64,000 nucleotides of DNA from Lysinibacillus sp. SGAir0095 (GTDB lineage Bacteria > Bacillota > Bacilli > Bacillales_A > Planococcaceae). Made by a program: the position numbers and the translations under genes. The notes beneath the pieces were generated by a model. The model searched no databases and was not told the DNA's origin. It was given only the letters and a program-made list of their open reading frames with translations. The stretch lies in contig NZ_CP028083.1 of assembly GCF_005491425.1 (NCBI RefSeq), forward strand, positions 2,566,001-2,630,000. The letters are read 5' to 3'. This document shows, in pieces, positions 17,780-26,697 of this stretch; position 1 is the first letter of the stretch; each line of letters opens with the position of its first letter.

Positions 17780-19240
17780 ATGAATATGGATCAATTAAAA
17801 AAGGAAGACCTATTTGAAAAAAATTCAATTTTGATGTTAGTTTACGGAATTGCCAGTTTACTAGGAGGAGTTGCTCAATTTGTCATTGGACGCCCTATCG
17901 GCATCGCCTTATCTGTTTTGTTACCTGTAATCATTGTATTTATCTATTATCTACTCCAAAGAAAATTGGAAATACTCTGTTCCGCATTTCCATATCTAGT
18001 ATTAATCGCTGTTGTCTTTACAGTTTACGGAGCCATCATTACGAATAAGGTTACTTTAGCAACAATTGTATTAAGTTTCTTTGCCTTAATTATTGGTAGC
18101 ATTCACAACCAATATAAAGTATTTGCACTTGGTTACATCGGTTCGCTAATTTGTTTAATCTTAAACTTTACGTTAGATACAGAAGGTTTTGCAATTGACC
18201 CTGCAAACGTTTTCGTTGTTCATACATTAATGGCTTTAGGAGTTATTCTTCAAGTTCGTCAAAATAAAAAAATGCTTCATAATATTGAAGGCTTGATAGT
18301 TGAGGCAAATGAAAAAGCAATCCATGAACAAAATTTACACAGTCATCTGGACTTGGCTGTACAAAATATTACATCAAAATTAGAAACGATTACAAAAAGC
18401 ATGTCCAATGCCTCACATGCACAAAACGATATGATTACTTCCATACAAGAAGTGAGTGCGGGCTCTCAGCGTCAATCTGACCATGTATTTGAAATCGTTC
18501 ATAGTACAGAGGCGACAACTACAGAAATCTCAAAAATACAAGTACAATTGAATACGATTGTTGAGAACGCGGAAATTGCCAGTAAAAGTGCAATTTCAGG
18601 TGCAAATTCAATGAATGAATTATCAAATGAAATCGACTCATTTAAAACATTCTTCACTCAATTGAATGACACATTCCATATTCTTTCGAAAAAGATTACT
18701 GAAACAAATCAATTTGCCCTAGCAATTCAAGGTATTACGAACCAAACAAATTTACTTGCTCTTAACGCCTCAATAGAAGCAGCCCGTGCTGGTGAACATG
18801 GAAAAGGATTCGCAGTTGTTGCAGATGAAATTCGCAAATTAGCAGGTACTACTGATGAAACCCTAATTAAAATAGACCAAAACTTATCTGAAGTAAATGC
18901 TTATAATCAAGACGCTTTATTAAAACTAGAGAACGGCTTGCAGCATGTGACAAACCAAATCGAAACTGCTGAACGTTCAAATAAAACATTTACAGAGTTA
19001 TTTGAATCAATGAATTCTCTAAAATATGACCTAATTCAATTTGTTGAAGCTGTAAATATGATTGAAAAGAATAGTAAAGCTATTCAAGAAAGTACAACCG
19101 ACTTTGCTGCAATCATAGAAGAATCAACAGCTGCTGTAGATCAATTAAATATTATTTTGAAAACAGTAAATAACGAACAACTACAGGTTTCAAAGCATAT
19201 TGAAGAAACCTATCATCAAACATTAAGTATTCGCCAATAA
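17780..19240 (+). CDS. Methyl-accepting chemotaxis-type receptor with multi-helix membrane domain
   Basis: A 486-residue receptor. Residues about 15-180 form six hydrophobic segments with only short loops, so there is no extracellular sensor domain and no HAMP. Residues about 215-480 form the antiparallel signalling coiled coil. The conserved hairpin tip is [20 protein letters not shown] followed by [20 protein letters not shown]. It should contact CheA/CheW or a similar partner and may sense the membrane state or a small ligand within the membrane. ATG 17780 has AAAGGGGG 7 bases upstream; the upstream open frame to 17714 is not supported. Confidence 0.88.
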   Translation: MNMDQLKKEDLFEKNSILMLVYGIASLLGGVAQFVIGRPIGIALSVLLPVIIVFIYYLLQRKLEILCSAFPYLVLIAVVFTVYGAIITNKVTLATIVLSFFALIIGSIHNQYKVFALGYIGSLICLILNFTLDTEGFAIDPANVFVVHTLMALGVILQVRQNKKMLHNIEGLIVEANEKAIHEQNLHSHLDLAVQNITSKLETITKSMSNASHAQNDMITSIQEVSAGSQRQSDHVFEIVHSTEATTTEISKIQVQLNTIVENAEIASKSAISGANSMNELSNEIDSFKTFFTQLNDTFHILSKKITETNQFALAIQGITNQTNLLALNASIEAARAGEHGKGFAVVADEIRKLAGTTDETLIKIDQNLSEVNAYNQDALLKLENGLQHVTNQIETAERSNKTFTELFESMNSLKYDLIQFVEAVNMIEKNSKAIQESTTDFAAIIEESTAAVDQLNIILKTVNNEQLQVSKHIEETYHQTLSIRQ

Positions 19241-19243
19241 AGA

Positions 19244-19278
19244 AAGGAGGTGTCTCGTAATTATAGACACCCCCTTTT
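19244..19278. terminator. Bidirectional terminator between the chemoreceptor and tcdA
   Basis: GGTGTCT and AGACACC form a stem extended by partial GG/CC pairing, with T-rich ends in both directions. The two genes converge on it, with stop codons on either side. Confidence 0.8.
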
Positions 19279-19281
19279 ATA

Positions 19282-20043
19282 TTAATGATTTACTCTTGTG
19301 ATTTTCACATCTTTTAATATCTGATTGATTACCCAGCTAGCTGCAATCAACCCGGCAACAGAAGGTACAAATGCATTTGAAGAAGGTGGCATTTTAGCTT
19401 TTCGAATTTGAGCATTCGGATTTCCGACTTCTTCCACAACATCTGGACGTGCAACGATTGGGGATTCATCTGAAAAGACTACCATAACCCCTTTCTTTAT
19501 ACCTTCTTTACGAAGCTTTGTACGAATTACTTTCGCTAATGGATCTGTGTGCGTCTTAGAAATATCAGCAATTTGGAATCTGGTTGGATCCATCTTGTTG
19601 GCAGCACCCATACTAGAAATAATTGGAATACCTCTTTTTAGACATTCTTTCATCAAGTGGATTTTATACATCACCGTATCAGAAGCATCAATAACAAAAT
19701 CGATATTTTGCTCGAAGAAATTTTCGTAAGTCTCTTCAGTATAAAACATATGCATATCGATTACTTCACACTCAGGATTTATATCTGCAATACGTTCTTT
19801 CATAACAGCCGATTTTGATTTTCCAACTGTCGAAAGATACGCCACTAATTGTCGATTGACATTGGTAATATCCACGTTGTCCTTATCCACTAAAATAATA
19901 CGCCCAACACCACTACGAGCACACGCTTCTGCTGCGAAGGAGCCTACTCCACCGATTCCTAAGATAGCTACAGTCGTATTTTTTAATACCTCAAGTCCTT
20001 CTTTTCCGATCGCTAGTTCATTTCTTGAAAACTGATGTAACAT
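19282..20043 (-). CDS. tcdA: tRNA threonylcarbamoyladenosine dehydratase TcdA (YrvM)
   Basis: A 253-residue E1/ThiF-like enzyme that cyclises t6A37 in tRNA to ct6A using ATP. The nucleotide-binding GIGGVGSFAAE is at residues 29-39, followed by VDKDNVDITNVNRQL with the catalytic Asn/Arg. DASDT near 118 and MGAANKMDPTRFQIADIS near 148 are typical of the TcdA branch rather than ThiF or MoeB; the zinc-binding CxxC pairs of MoeB are absent. GAGAGG lies 9 bases before the ATG. The 6S RNA gene lies just upstream, as in B. subtilis. Confidence 0.94.
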   Translation of the reverse strand: MLHQFSRNELAIGKEGLEVLKNTTVAILGIGGVGSFAAEACARSGVGRIILVDKDNVDITNVNRQLVAYLSTVGKSKSAVMKERIADINPECEVIDMHMFYTEETYENFFEQNIDFVIDASDTVMYKIHLMKECLKRGIPIISSMGAANKMDPTRFQIADISKTHTDPLAKVIRTKLRKEGIKKGVMVVFSDESPIVARPDVVEEVGNPNAQIRKAKMPPSSNAFVPSVAGLIAASWVINQILKDVKITRVNH

Positions 20044-20145
20044 AATTGTATGCCTCTCAATCTGTATTTTACTACTCGGAATTATAACATATTAAAGTCC
20101 TTAAAGTAAATTTGAATCCAAAACCGAAAAAAAGTATACATTGGA

Positions 20146-20182
20146 AAAAATAAAAACTCTCCTAGACTTATAGGAGAGTTTT
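20146..20182 (-). terminator. Terminator of the 6S RNA gene
   Basis: AAACTCTCCTA and TAGGAGAGTTT form a perfect 11-bp stem with a 6-base loop. On the minus strand it is followed by a long T-rich tract. It lies 103 bases before the tcdA start. Confidence 0.85.
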
Positions 20183-20185
20183 GGC

Positions 20186-20387
20186 ATGACGAATCCCAAA
20201 TATGCCGTTAGCAAGGAAAGCATCGTTTTGAACCCGCTTATTCACAGGTGGGTACTCTCTTTACTTCTTTAAACTTCCCTCGTCCATTTGTAGGGCTTGT
20301 TCGCCAAAGCAAAATATGAATTCCCAACGATTTGTTGTTCGGTCAAAACAGTAATAAAAGCTTCACAAACACTTTAGGATTCGTGTT
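20186..20387 (-). ncRNA. ssrS: 6S RNA
   Basis: No reading frame lies here, but the minus strand carries a 200-base stem-closed RNA. The 5' CGAATCCTAAA pairs with the 3' TTTGGGATTCG, with one U-G pair. An upstream promoter and a downstream terminator bound it exactly. The apical part contains ACCC...GGGT hairpins, as expected for the long rod with a central bubble. The locus, between aspS and the tcdA homologue, is where B. subtilis keeps its 6S-1 RNA (bsrA). 6S RNA binds sigma-A RNA polymerase as a promoter mimic. The identification rests on synteny and helix pairing; a covariance search was not possible. Confidence 0.78.
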
Positions 20388-20393
20388 AAATAT

Positions 20394-20422
20394 ATAATAA
20401 CAATAATTATCTGAATTTTCAA
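20394..20422 (-). promoter_or_regulatory. Sigma-A promoter of 6S RNA
   Basis: On the minus strand a -35 TTGAAA (20417-20422) and a -10 TATTAT (20394-20399) are separated by exactly 17 bases. The expected start falls at about 20387, just before the 5' arm of the terminal helix. The remaining stretch from 20423 to 20620 is AT-rich and shows no other feature. Confidence 0.65.
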
Positions 20423-20621
20423 TATGTACAGGCGAAAATATTAATTTTTTTTCTTTATGAATCAATTTGAATAGTGAATAGTAGATTTGTCTTATTTTAA
20501 TTATAATACATTTGTTATGAGTGCTAGCTAAAGTTCAATCTTCATTTTATTAGTAAAATTATATTAAGTAATATTTCATTGAAGATGATAGAAATCTGTA
20601 TCAGATGGGGCAATGGTTTAC

Positions 20622-21278
20622 TTCTATAGTCCACGATACTGCTTCTCGTGGACTATTAACATCTGGTTTTCTTTTCTATTGTCCACGATGCTTCTTCTCG
20701 CGGACTATTAACATCTGGTTTTCTTTTCTATTGTCCACGATACTGGTTCTCACGGACTATTAACATCTGGTTTTCGCTTCTATTGTCCACGACACTGCTT
20801 CTCGCGGACTATTAACATCTGGTTTTCTCTTCTATTGTCCACGATACTGCTTCTCGCGGACTATTAACATCTGGTTTTTGCTTCTATAGTCCACGATACT
20901 GCTTCTCGCGGACTATTAACGGCTGGTTTTTACTTCTATTGTCCACGATACTGCTTCTCGCGGACTATTAACATCTGGTTTTCTCTTCTATTGTCCACGA
21001 CGTTGCTTCTCGCGGACTATTAACGGCTGGTTCTTACTTCTATTGTCCACGATGCTGCTTCTCGCGGACAATTAACATCTGATTTTCGCTTTTATTGTCC
21101 ACGACGTTGCTTCTTTTCGCGGACTATTAACATCTGGTTTTTACTTATATAGTCCACGATACTGCTTCTCGCGGACTATTAACGGCTGGTTTTTACTTCT
21201 ATTGTCCACGATGCTTCTTCTCGCGGACTATTAACAGCTGATTTTCTTTTCTATTGTCCACGATACTGCTTCTCGCAG
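20622..21278 (-). repeat. 52-bp hairpin repeat array, left part (13 units)
   Basis: Thirteen tandem units of about 52 bp. Each contains GTCCACGA, about 9 bases, then TCGCGGAC (or TCGTGGAC), then a conserved TATTAACATCTGG-type linker. Units begin near 20629, 20681, 20733, 20785, 20837, 20889, 20941, 20993, 21045, 21097, 21152, 21204 and 21256, so the period is almost constant. As minus-strand RNA the arms GUCCGCGA and UCGUGGAC are fully paired with one G-U; on the plus strand the same position is an A-C mismatch. The array continues at 22788 beyond an inserted IS element. The linkers are conserved, so this is not a CRISPR. Confidence 0.9.
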
Positions 21279-21388
21279 TTCTCGCAGTCAAGTCCAAGTT
21301 ATTGTGTAAAATTCAATACGAATGTTTTCAACTAAATTTTAATTGTAAAAATTGGGGGTAATAAATTATCCACCCACTACATTTTTCT

Positions 21389-21498
21389 CCCTTAACTCCC
21401 ATGGGTTAATCACTCATATTCCGTAAAGGCTGTCAAAGGCTCTTTTCACTTTGATAGCCTTTACGGAATGTGAGATACTCCCTGGGCGGGAGTTAAGG
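21389..21498. repeat. Long inverted repeat inside the IS element
   Basis: The left arm (21389-21440) runs through CTTAACTCCC, CATATTCCGTAAAGGC and GTCAAAG. The right arm (21449-21498) returns CTTTGA, GCCTTTACGGAATGTGAG and GGGAGTTAAG. Each arm is about 50 bases, with a short TCTTTTCA-type loop and a few mismatches. It lies between the transposase stop and the left end. There is no T-run on either side, so it is not a simple terminator; it may block read-through or be a nested palindromic element. Confidence 0.8.
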
Positions 21499-21527
21499 TT
21501 GACAAGATAAATCAGAAATACTATCTA
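21499..21527 (+). promoter_or_regulatory. Candidate promoter antisense to the transposase 3' end
   Basis: A consensus -35 TTGACA (21499-21504) and a -10-like TATCTA (21522-21527) are separated by exactly 17 bases on the plus strand, directly after the long inverted repeat. A transcript would run antisense into the transposase gene. Confidence 0.45.
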
Positions 21528-22687
21528 GAAAGTCCTGTTCTTTTTGAATAATCGTTTTCTTGATAGTGCATTAACACAGCACCAACTAATCTAAAGGCAG
21601 ATTGGGTATTAGGGAAGATACGGATTACGTTCTCTCTTCTACGTACTTCTTGATTTAGTCGTTCCAGAGAATTCGTACTTCGAATATTGACACGTATACC
21701 TTTCGGAAAATTCATATATTGAATGGTATCTTCGAAACCTTCATCTAGTACTGTAAGTGCTTTTTCATATCTGCGTTCTTCTGCATACTGATTCATTAAT
21801 TCATCTTTAAATTTGCGCATATCATCAAGGGTAACTGCATCAAAGATACGTCTAATCATGAGACGGAAATCTCCTGAATCCTTTTTCGGCAGCTTTTCAA
21901 TAATATTACGTTTAAAATGTACGTTGCATCTTTGCCATGTAGTTCCGATGAATTCGCGTTGGATGGCTTTTCGTAAACCTTGGTGAGCATCAGATATAAC
22001 TAACTTGGGTGATTGAGTTCCTCGGGATTTTAAGTGTTGAAGAAAACGACTCCAGCTATCATAGCTCTCCACATGGTCTACACTTAAACCCAAAATTTCA
22101 CGTTTATTCTCTTCTGTAATAGCCGTTGCAATATAGACAGCCTTCGATACAACTTGGTGATGTTCACGCACTTTAATATACATTGCGTCCAGAAAAATAT
22201 AAGGATAGTAAGTCGTGTTTAAAGGTCTGTTTGCCCAAGTGTTAATAATGGGATCTAGTTTTTGAGTCAGTGAAGACACGAGTGATTTTGATACAGTTTC
22301 ACCACAAAGCTGTTCCACAATTTGAGTTACCTTTCTTGTGGAGACACCATTTACAACCATTTCTATCATCGATAGAATCAACGCTTGATCATGTCTAGCA
22401 TATTTTTCAAACACACTAGTAGAAAATTCACCGTTGCGAGTTCTAGGAACTTTTAAAGTTAGTTTTCCAACACTCATAACGATTTCACGCTCGTAGTAGC
22501 CATTTCGGTAATCGATTCGATCATTCGAACGCTCATAAGCCGCTGCATTTAAATATTCGTCTCTTTCTTTTTCCATAAACTCATTTAAAACTAATACTAA
22601 AGCAGATTTAACCACTGTATTTAAGTCAGAATTTAGTACAGAATCTTTTAAAAAGTCCATATCTAAGTTAAACTGTAATTGAGTCAT
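21521..22687 (-). CDS. IS256-family transposase
   Basis: A 388-residue mutator-type DDE transposase. The catalytic Asp residues are in YIFLDAMYIKVR (near residue 165) and LVISDAHQGLRK (near 230). The Glu lies in RSTNSLERLNQEVRRRENVI (near 340). The conserved CNVHFKRN C-to-H segment follows the second Asp. The gene appears intact, with no frameshift. ATG 22687 has AGAGGG about 7 bases upstream; an upstream in-frame ATG at 22735 lies close to the IS end and lacks a ribosome binding site. It is likely functional or recently so. Confidence 0.96.
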   Translation of the reverse strand: MTQLQFNLDMDFLKDSVLNSDLNTVVKSALVLVLNEFMEKERDEYLNAAAYERSNDRIDYRNGYYEREIVMSVGKLTLKVPRTRNGEFSTSVFEKYARHDQALILSMIEMVVNGVSTRKVTQIVEQLCGETVSKSLVSSLTQKLDPIINTWANRPLNTTYYPYIFLDAMYIKVREHHQVVSKAVYIATAITEENKREILGLSVDHVESYDSWSRFLQHLKSRGTQSPKLVISDAHQGLRKAIQREFIGTTWQRCNVHFKRNIIEKLPKKDSGDFRLMIRRIFDAVTLDDMRKFKDELMNQYAEERRYEKALTVLDEGFEDTIQYMNFPKGIRVNIRSTNSLERLNQEVRRRENVIRIFPNTQSAFRLVGAVLMHYQENDYSKRTGLSR

Positions 22688-22787
22688 TATTATTCCCTCT
22701 TTCATGTTTATCGTCGCTGAAAACATTGTATCCAAGAGAGAATAAAATGACTCTTTTTCTTTTTACACAATTATATGGACTTAATCC

Positions 22788-23033
22788 TTCTCGCGGACTA
22801 TTAACGGCTGGTTTTTACTTCTATTGTCCACGATGCTTCTTCTCGCGGACAATTAACATCTGATTTTCGCTTCTATTGTCCACGATGCTGCTTCTCGTGG
22901 ACTATAAACATCTGATTTTCGCTTCTATTGTCCACGATGCTGCTTCTCGTGGACTATAAACATCTGATTTTCGCTTCTATTGTCCTCGACGTTGCTTCTC
23001 GCGGACTATTAGCATATCTGATTTCGTTTTAAT
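22788..23033 (-). repeat. 52-bp hairpin repeat array, right part
   Basis: The continuation of the array beyond the IS element. It starts with a half unit (TTCTCGCGGACTATTAAC) that completes the unit broken on the left side. Units then begin at 22826, 22878, 22930 and 22982, all 52 bases apart. The last unit is diverged (GTCCTCGA in place of GTCCACGA), as is common for an array edge. Bases 23034-23084 then lead to the aspS terminator without other features. Confidence 0.88.
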
Positions 23034-23084
23034 TATCCGCAAGTTCCTTCCCCATCGTCCTCTTCACCCACTCACCATTAAAAC

Positions 23085-23131
23085 CAAAAAAAATAACGCA
23101 AACAGCTGGATTCGATCAGCCGATTGCGTTA
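23085..23131 (-). terminator. Terminator of aspS
   Basis: TAACGCAA and TTGCGTTA form the base of a stem extended inside by GCTG/CAGC. On the minus strand eight T residues follow. It lies 18 bases past the aspS stop. Confidence 0.85.
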
Positions 23132-23148
23132 CCTATTTTTATTAGTGG

Positions 23149-24921
23149 TTAGTCTTCTTTTTTCTTTGTCACTGCTAAGCTTAATTCTTGTAATTGTGCG
23201 TCAGATACTTCGCTTGGAGCTGAAGTTAATAGACAGCTTGCTGTAGCAGTTTTCGGGAATGCGATAGTGTCGCGTAAGTTTGTACGGCCAGCAAGAAGCA
23301 TTACAAAGCGGTCTAGTCCAAATGCAAGCCCTCCATGTGGCGGTACTCCGTAATCAAATGCTTCTAATAAGAATCCGAATTGTTCTTTAGCTTCTTCTTC
23401 TGTGAAGCCTAATAATTTGAACATTTTTTCTTGTAGGTCACGTTCGTAAATACGCAATGACCCCCCACCTAATTCGTAACCATTTAACACGATATCGTAG
23501 GCTTGTGCGCGAACTTCTGCTGGATTTGTTTCCATTTTATCAATATCCTCTGCAAACGGACGAGTGAATGGATGGTGAGCAGCTGTGTAACGACCTGCTT
23601 CTTCATCATATTCAAGTAGCGGCCAATCTGTAACCCATAGGAAAGCATAAACAGATTCATCAATTAGTTCTAGTTCTTTCCCTAATTTGTTTCGTAAAGC
23701 ACCTAAGCTCGCTGCAACAACCGGCGATGAATCAGCTACGAATAATAGTAAGTCTCCGCTTTCTGCATTTGTTGCATCCATTAGGCTCTCGGCAATTTCA
23801 CCCTCAAAGAATTTAGCGATAGGACCGTTTAATCCTTCTTCCGTTACTTTTAACCAAGCCAAGCCTTTTGCTCCGTAGATTTTAACAAACTCAGTTAAAG
23901 CGTCAATATCTTTACGTGAATATTTGTCCGCGTTACCTTTTACATTGATCGCTTTTACTTCGCCACCTGACTCAACAGCTTGAGCAAATACTTTAAACGA
24001 AGAATCACGAACAATCTCAGAAAGCTGTACAAGTTCAAGTCCAAAGCGAACATCAGGTTTATCTGAACCAAAACGATCCATTGCTTCTTTATAAGACATA
24101 CGTTGGAATGGAAGTTGTACATCAACGCCTTTAGCTTCCTTCATTACCGTTTGTATCAAACGCTCGTTCATGCCAATAATTTCATCCATTGACATAAATG
24201 ATGTTTCAATATCAACTTGTGTAAATTCTGGCTGACGATCTGCACGTAAGTCTTCGTCACGGAAGCAACGAGCAATTTGGAAGTACTTTTCAAATCCTGA
24301 AACCATTAATAATTGTTTAAATAACTGAGGTGATTGTGGTAACGCATAAAATTCACCTTCATGTACACGTGATGGTACTAAATAGTCACGTGCACCTTCT
24401 GGAGTAGATTTAGTTAGGATTGGTGTCTCTACTTCCAAGAAGCCTTCGTTTTGTAAGAAATTACGAATTGAACGTGTAATATCCGAACGCAATTTAAAAG
24501 TGTTGTACATTACTGGACGACGTAAGTCTAAATAGCGATATTTCAAACGTAAATCTTCAGAAACTTCAACTTTATTATCAATTGCAAAAGGAGGCGTTTT
24601 TGCTTCGTTTATAATGATAATAGAAGAAGCAATCACTTCAATTTTACCTGATTTAATGTTCGGGTTGACTTGACTTTCATCGCGAAGAACAACTGTTCCT
24701 TCGATTTCAACCACGTATTCGTTACGAATCTTTTCTGCTACCGCTAGTGCATCTTTAGCTTCATCCCCAAATACAACTTGAACGATTCCACTACGGTCAC
24801 GTAAATCTACAAAGATTAACCCACCTAAGTCACGGCGTTTTTGTACCCATCCTTTTAATACTACTTTTTCATTTTGCTGTTGTTCGTTTAAATCAGCACA
24901 TGCATGTGTTCTCTGAGCCAT
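23149..24921 (-). CDS. aspS: Aspartyl-tRNA synthetase
   Basis: A 590-residue class IIb synthetase that charges tRNA-Asp. The N-terminal OB-fold anticodon domain (about 1-110, with [20 protein letters not shown]) is followed by the catalytic core. Motif 2 is [17 protein letters not shown] (about 217-233). The bacterial GAD insertion spans roughly 300-410, and motif 3 [13 protein letters not shown] is near 540. Length and domain order are those of the bacterial enzyme. It lies 29 bases downstream of hisS and is presumably co-transcribed from the T-box-controlled hisS promoter. Confidence 0.97.
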   Translation of the reverse strand: MAQRTHACADLNEQQQNEKVVLKGWVQKRRDLGGLIFVDLRDRSGIVQVVFGDEAKDALAVAEKIRNEYVVEIEGTVVLRDESQVNPNIKSGKIEVIASSIIIINEAKTPPFAIDNKVEVSEDLRLKYRYLDLRRPVMYNTFKLRSDITRSIRNFLQNEGFLEVETPILTKSTPEGARDYLVPSRVHEGEFYALPQSPQLFKQLLMVSGFEKYFQIARCFRDEDLRADRQPEFTQVDIETSFMSMDEIIGMNERLIQTVMKEAKGVDVQLPFQRMSYKEAMDRFGSDKPDVRFGLELVQLSEIVRDSSFKVFAQAVESGGEVKAINVKGNADKYSRKDIDALTEFVKIYGAKGLAWLKVTEEGLNGPIAKFFEGEIAESLMDATNAESGDLLLFVADSSPVVAASLGALRNKLGKELELIDESVYAFLWVTDWPLLEYDEEAGRYTAAHHPFTRPFAEDIDKMETNPAEVRAQAYDIVLNGYELGGGSLRIYERDLQEKMFKLLGFTEEEAKEQFGFLLEAFDYGVPPHGGLAFGLDRFVMLLAGRTNLRDTIAFPKTATASCLLTSAPSEVSDAQLQELSLAVTKKKED

Positions 24922-24950
24922 ATTCTTTCCTCCATTTGACTTACAAATAA

Positions 24951-26219
24951 TTATTTATGTTCTAACACGTAAGTTACTAATTCCGAGAATGGAACTTTCT
25001 CCTGATTCCCAGTTTCCATTTCTTTGACATTGACGCACATTTCTTCAAGCTCTGATTCCCCAATTACAAGGACATATTTTGCACCAAGTCGGTCAGCTGA
25101 CTTCATTTGTGCTTTCATTTTTCGATCGACATAATCCATATCAGCTGATATTCCTTTGGCACGGAAAGAACTAATCAGTTCAGCAGATTTTAATTTTGCC
25201 TCATCACCCATTGCTACAAGATAGATATCCAAGCTGTCTTCAACATCCAATTCAACACCTTCAGCTTCAAGTGCTAAAAGTAAACGTTCAATCGACATTG
25301 CAAAACCTATGCCTGGTACATCCGGACCGCCAATATCTTCAACAAGTCCGTTGTAACGACCACCGCCACAAAGAGTTGTAATAGCACCAAACCCTTCTGC
25401 AGTACTCATAATTTCAAATGCAGTATGGTTATAGTAATCCAACCCTCGAACTAAGTTTGGATCAACTACATAAGTAATACCTAATACATCCAAATATTTT
25501 TTCACTTGGTCAAAATATTTTGCAGAAGATTCTGTTAGGTAATCTGTTAAAGCCGGAGCTGTTTTCATTAATGGGTGATCATGATCCTTTTTACAATCCA
25601 AAATGCGTAAAGGATTTTTCGCTAAACGATTTTGACAATCAGAGCAATATTCCCCAATACTCCCTTCAAAGTGTTGGATTAGGGCCGTTCTGTGCGCTTC
25701 TCTTGTCTCTTTGTCTCCAAGAGAATTTAGGACCAATTTTAAATCCTTTAAACCAACTGTTTGGTAAATATCCATTGCAAGTGATATGACTTCCGCATCA
25801 ATGGCAGGGTCACTACTACCAATGGCTTCTACACCGAATTGTACGAATTGGCGGTAACGACCTGCTTGTTGGCGTTCATAACGGAACATTGGACCCATAT
25901 AGGAAAGCTTTACAGGCTGGTCTGAATAACCAAACATTTTATGTTCTACATAAGCACGTACACTGGATGCTGTCCCCTCAGGACGCAGTGTTAATGAACG
26001 TCCGCCGCGATCCTCGAAAGTATACATTTCTTTTTGAACGATATCCGTTGTATCACCGACTCCGCGCTGGAATAGTTCCGTTTGTTCAAAAATAGGTGTG
26101 CGAATTTCTTTATAACGATAAACATGTGTTAAATCTCTTAGGATTGATTCAACTTTTTGCCATCTAGTTGTTTGTTCTGGCAAAATATCCTGTGTTCCTC
26201 TTGGTACTTTAAAAGACAT
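24951..26219 (-). CDS. hisS: Histidyl-tRNA synthetase
   Basis: A 422-residue class II synthetase that charges tRNA-His. It starts with the typical [11 protein letters not shown]. Motif 2 is [19 protein letters not shown] (about 107-125). The histidine-specific signatures are [15 protein letters not shown] (about 258-272) and [13 protein letters not shown]. Motif 3 is [13 protein letters not shown]. The C-terminal anticodon-binding domain spans about 330-422. It follows a T-box leader and precedes aspS in the same direction, so histidine starvation should control both genes. Confidence 0.97.
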   Translation of the reverse strand: MSFKVPRGTQDILPEQTTRWQKVESILRDLTHVYRYKEIRTPIFEQTELFQRGVGDTTDIVQKEMYTFEDRGGRSLTLRPEGTASSVRAYVEHKMFGYSDQPVKLSYMGPMFRYERQQAGRYRQFVQFGVEAIGSSDPAIDAEVISLAMDIYQTVGLKDLKLVLNSLGDKETREAHRTALIQHFEGSIGEYCSDCQNRLAKNPLRILDCKKDHDHPLMKTAPALTDYLTESSAKYFDQVKKYLDVLGITYVVDPNLVRGLDYYNHTAFEIMSTAEGFGAITTLCGGGRYNGLVEDIGGPDVPGIGFAMSIERLLLALEAEGVELDVEDSLDIYLVAMGDEAKLKSAELISSFRAKGISADMDYVDRKMKAQMKSADRLGAKYVLVIGESELEEMCVNVKEMETGNQEKVPFSELVTYVLEHK

Positions 26220-26261
26220 TTAAAATACTCCTCTCTCATCAATTGCTTCTACAGACTTATT

Positions 26262-26552
26262 TGGAAAAAATAAAAAGCCTTCGTCCCTTGCAAATTGCAA
26301 GGGACGAAAGCTTGAAGTTACTTCCGCGGTTCCACCCTAGTTGATGTACAAAAAAATACATCCTCTCTTAAACGGATAACGGCCGTTTTCCGTCTTTCCC
26401 TACTAAACAGTTTTGTTTTTCGAAAAAGAGCCTCTCAAGTGTTGTTCGGCACTACTTGTAGCAGGAAAGATTTCAGCCTAAGTCTTCCCCTCTCTTGTCT
26501 ACAGAGGTAATTTCTACTTGCTTGGTCGATGGCGTTCATTGCTTTATATAAT
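26262..26552 (-). promoter_or_regulatory. T-box leader upstream of hisS-aspS
   Basis: The minus strand carries the T-box core AGGGTGGAACCGCG (26325-26338), which pairs with uncharged tRNA. The intrinsic terminator follows (TCGTCCCTTGCAA and TTGCAAGGGACGA at 26281-26306), with a T-run just after. Upstream lies the long Stem I region. The best specifier candidate is CAC (His) at 26439-26441, in the context AACACTTGAGAGG. This fits hisS as the first gene. Choice of the specifier is inference; the T-box and terminator are clear. Confidence 0.93.
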
Positions 26553-26559
26553 ATATCCT

Positions 26560-26589
26560 ATCTTAATTGTGTCATGGCAGATTTGTCAA
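26560..26589 (-). promoter_or_regulatory. Sigma-A promoter of hisS-aspS
   Basis: On the minus strand a consensus -35 TTGACA (26584-26589) and a -10-like TAAGAT (26560-26565) are separated by 18 bases, placing the start near 26552 at the front of the T-box leader. Confidence 0.6.
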
Positions 26590-26697
26590 CTATTTTCAAA
26601 AAAGTGTAGATTTTATTGCATATTTAAATTTAAAATGATAAGAGTATATATCGGGTTAACTTCCCTTGATTGGAATCCAACAGAGAGGAGATAAAGG

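Larger units (their letters stand above)
21288..22787 (-). mobile_element. IS256-family insertion sequence, about 1.5 kb
   Basis: The element carries one transposase gene. Its ends are related inverted repeats: AAGTCCAAGTTATTGTGTAA on the left (from about 21290) and, read inward from the right end (22787), AAGTCCATATAATTGTGTAA. These match the IS256 terminal consensus. It lies inside the 52-bp repeat array. The flanks TTCTCGCAG (21279-21287) and TTCTCGCGG (22788-22796) look like a target duplication with one change, although the array itself also supplies that sequence. Exact ends are uncertain by a few bases. About 230 bases between the transposase stop and the left end carry a long inverted repeat. 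Confidence 0.85.

Noticed and set aside
20622-23033. The 52-bp repeats as a possible CRISPR array.
   Set aside because: The sequences between the palindromes are themselves conserved from unit to unit, the period is a plain tandem repeat, and no cas genes are present.
23085-23131. The hairpin after aspS as part of the 52-bp repeat array.
   Set aside because: Its stem sequence (TAACGCAA/TTGCGTTA) is unrelated to the repeat arms and has a T-run, so it is an ordinary terminator.
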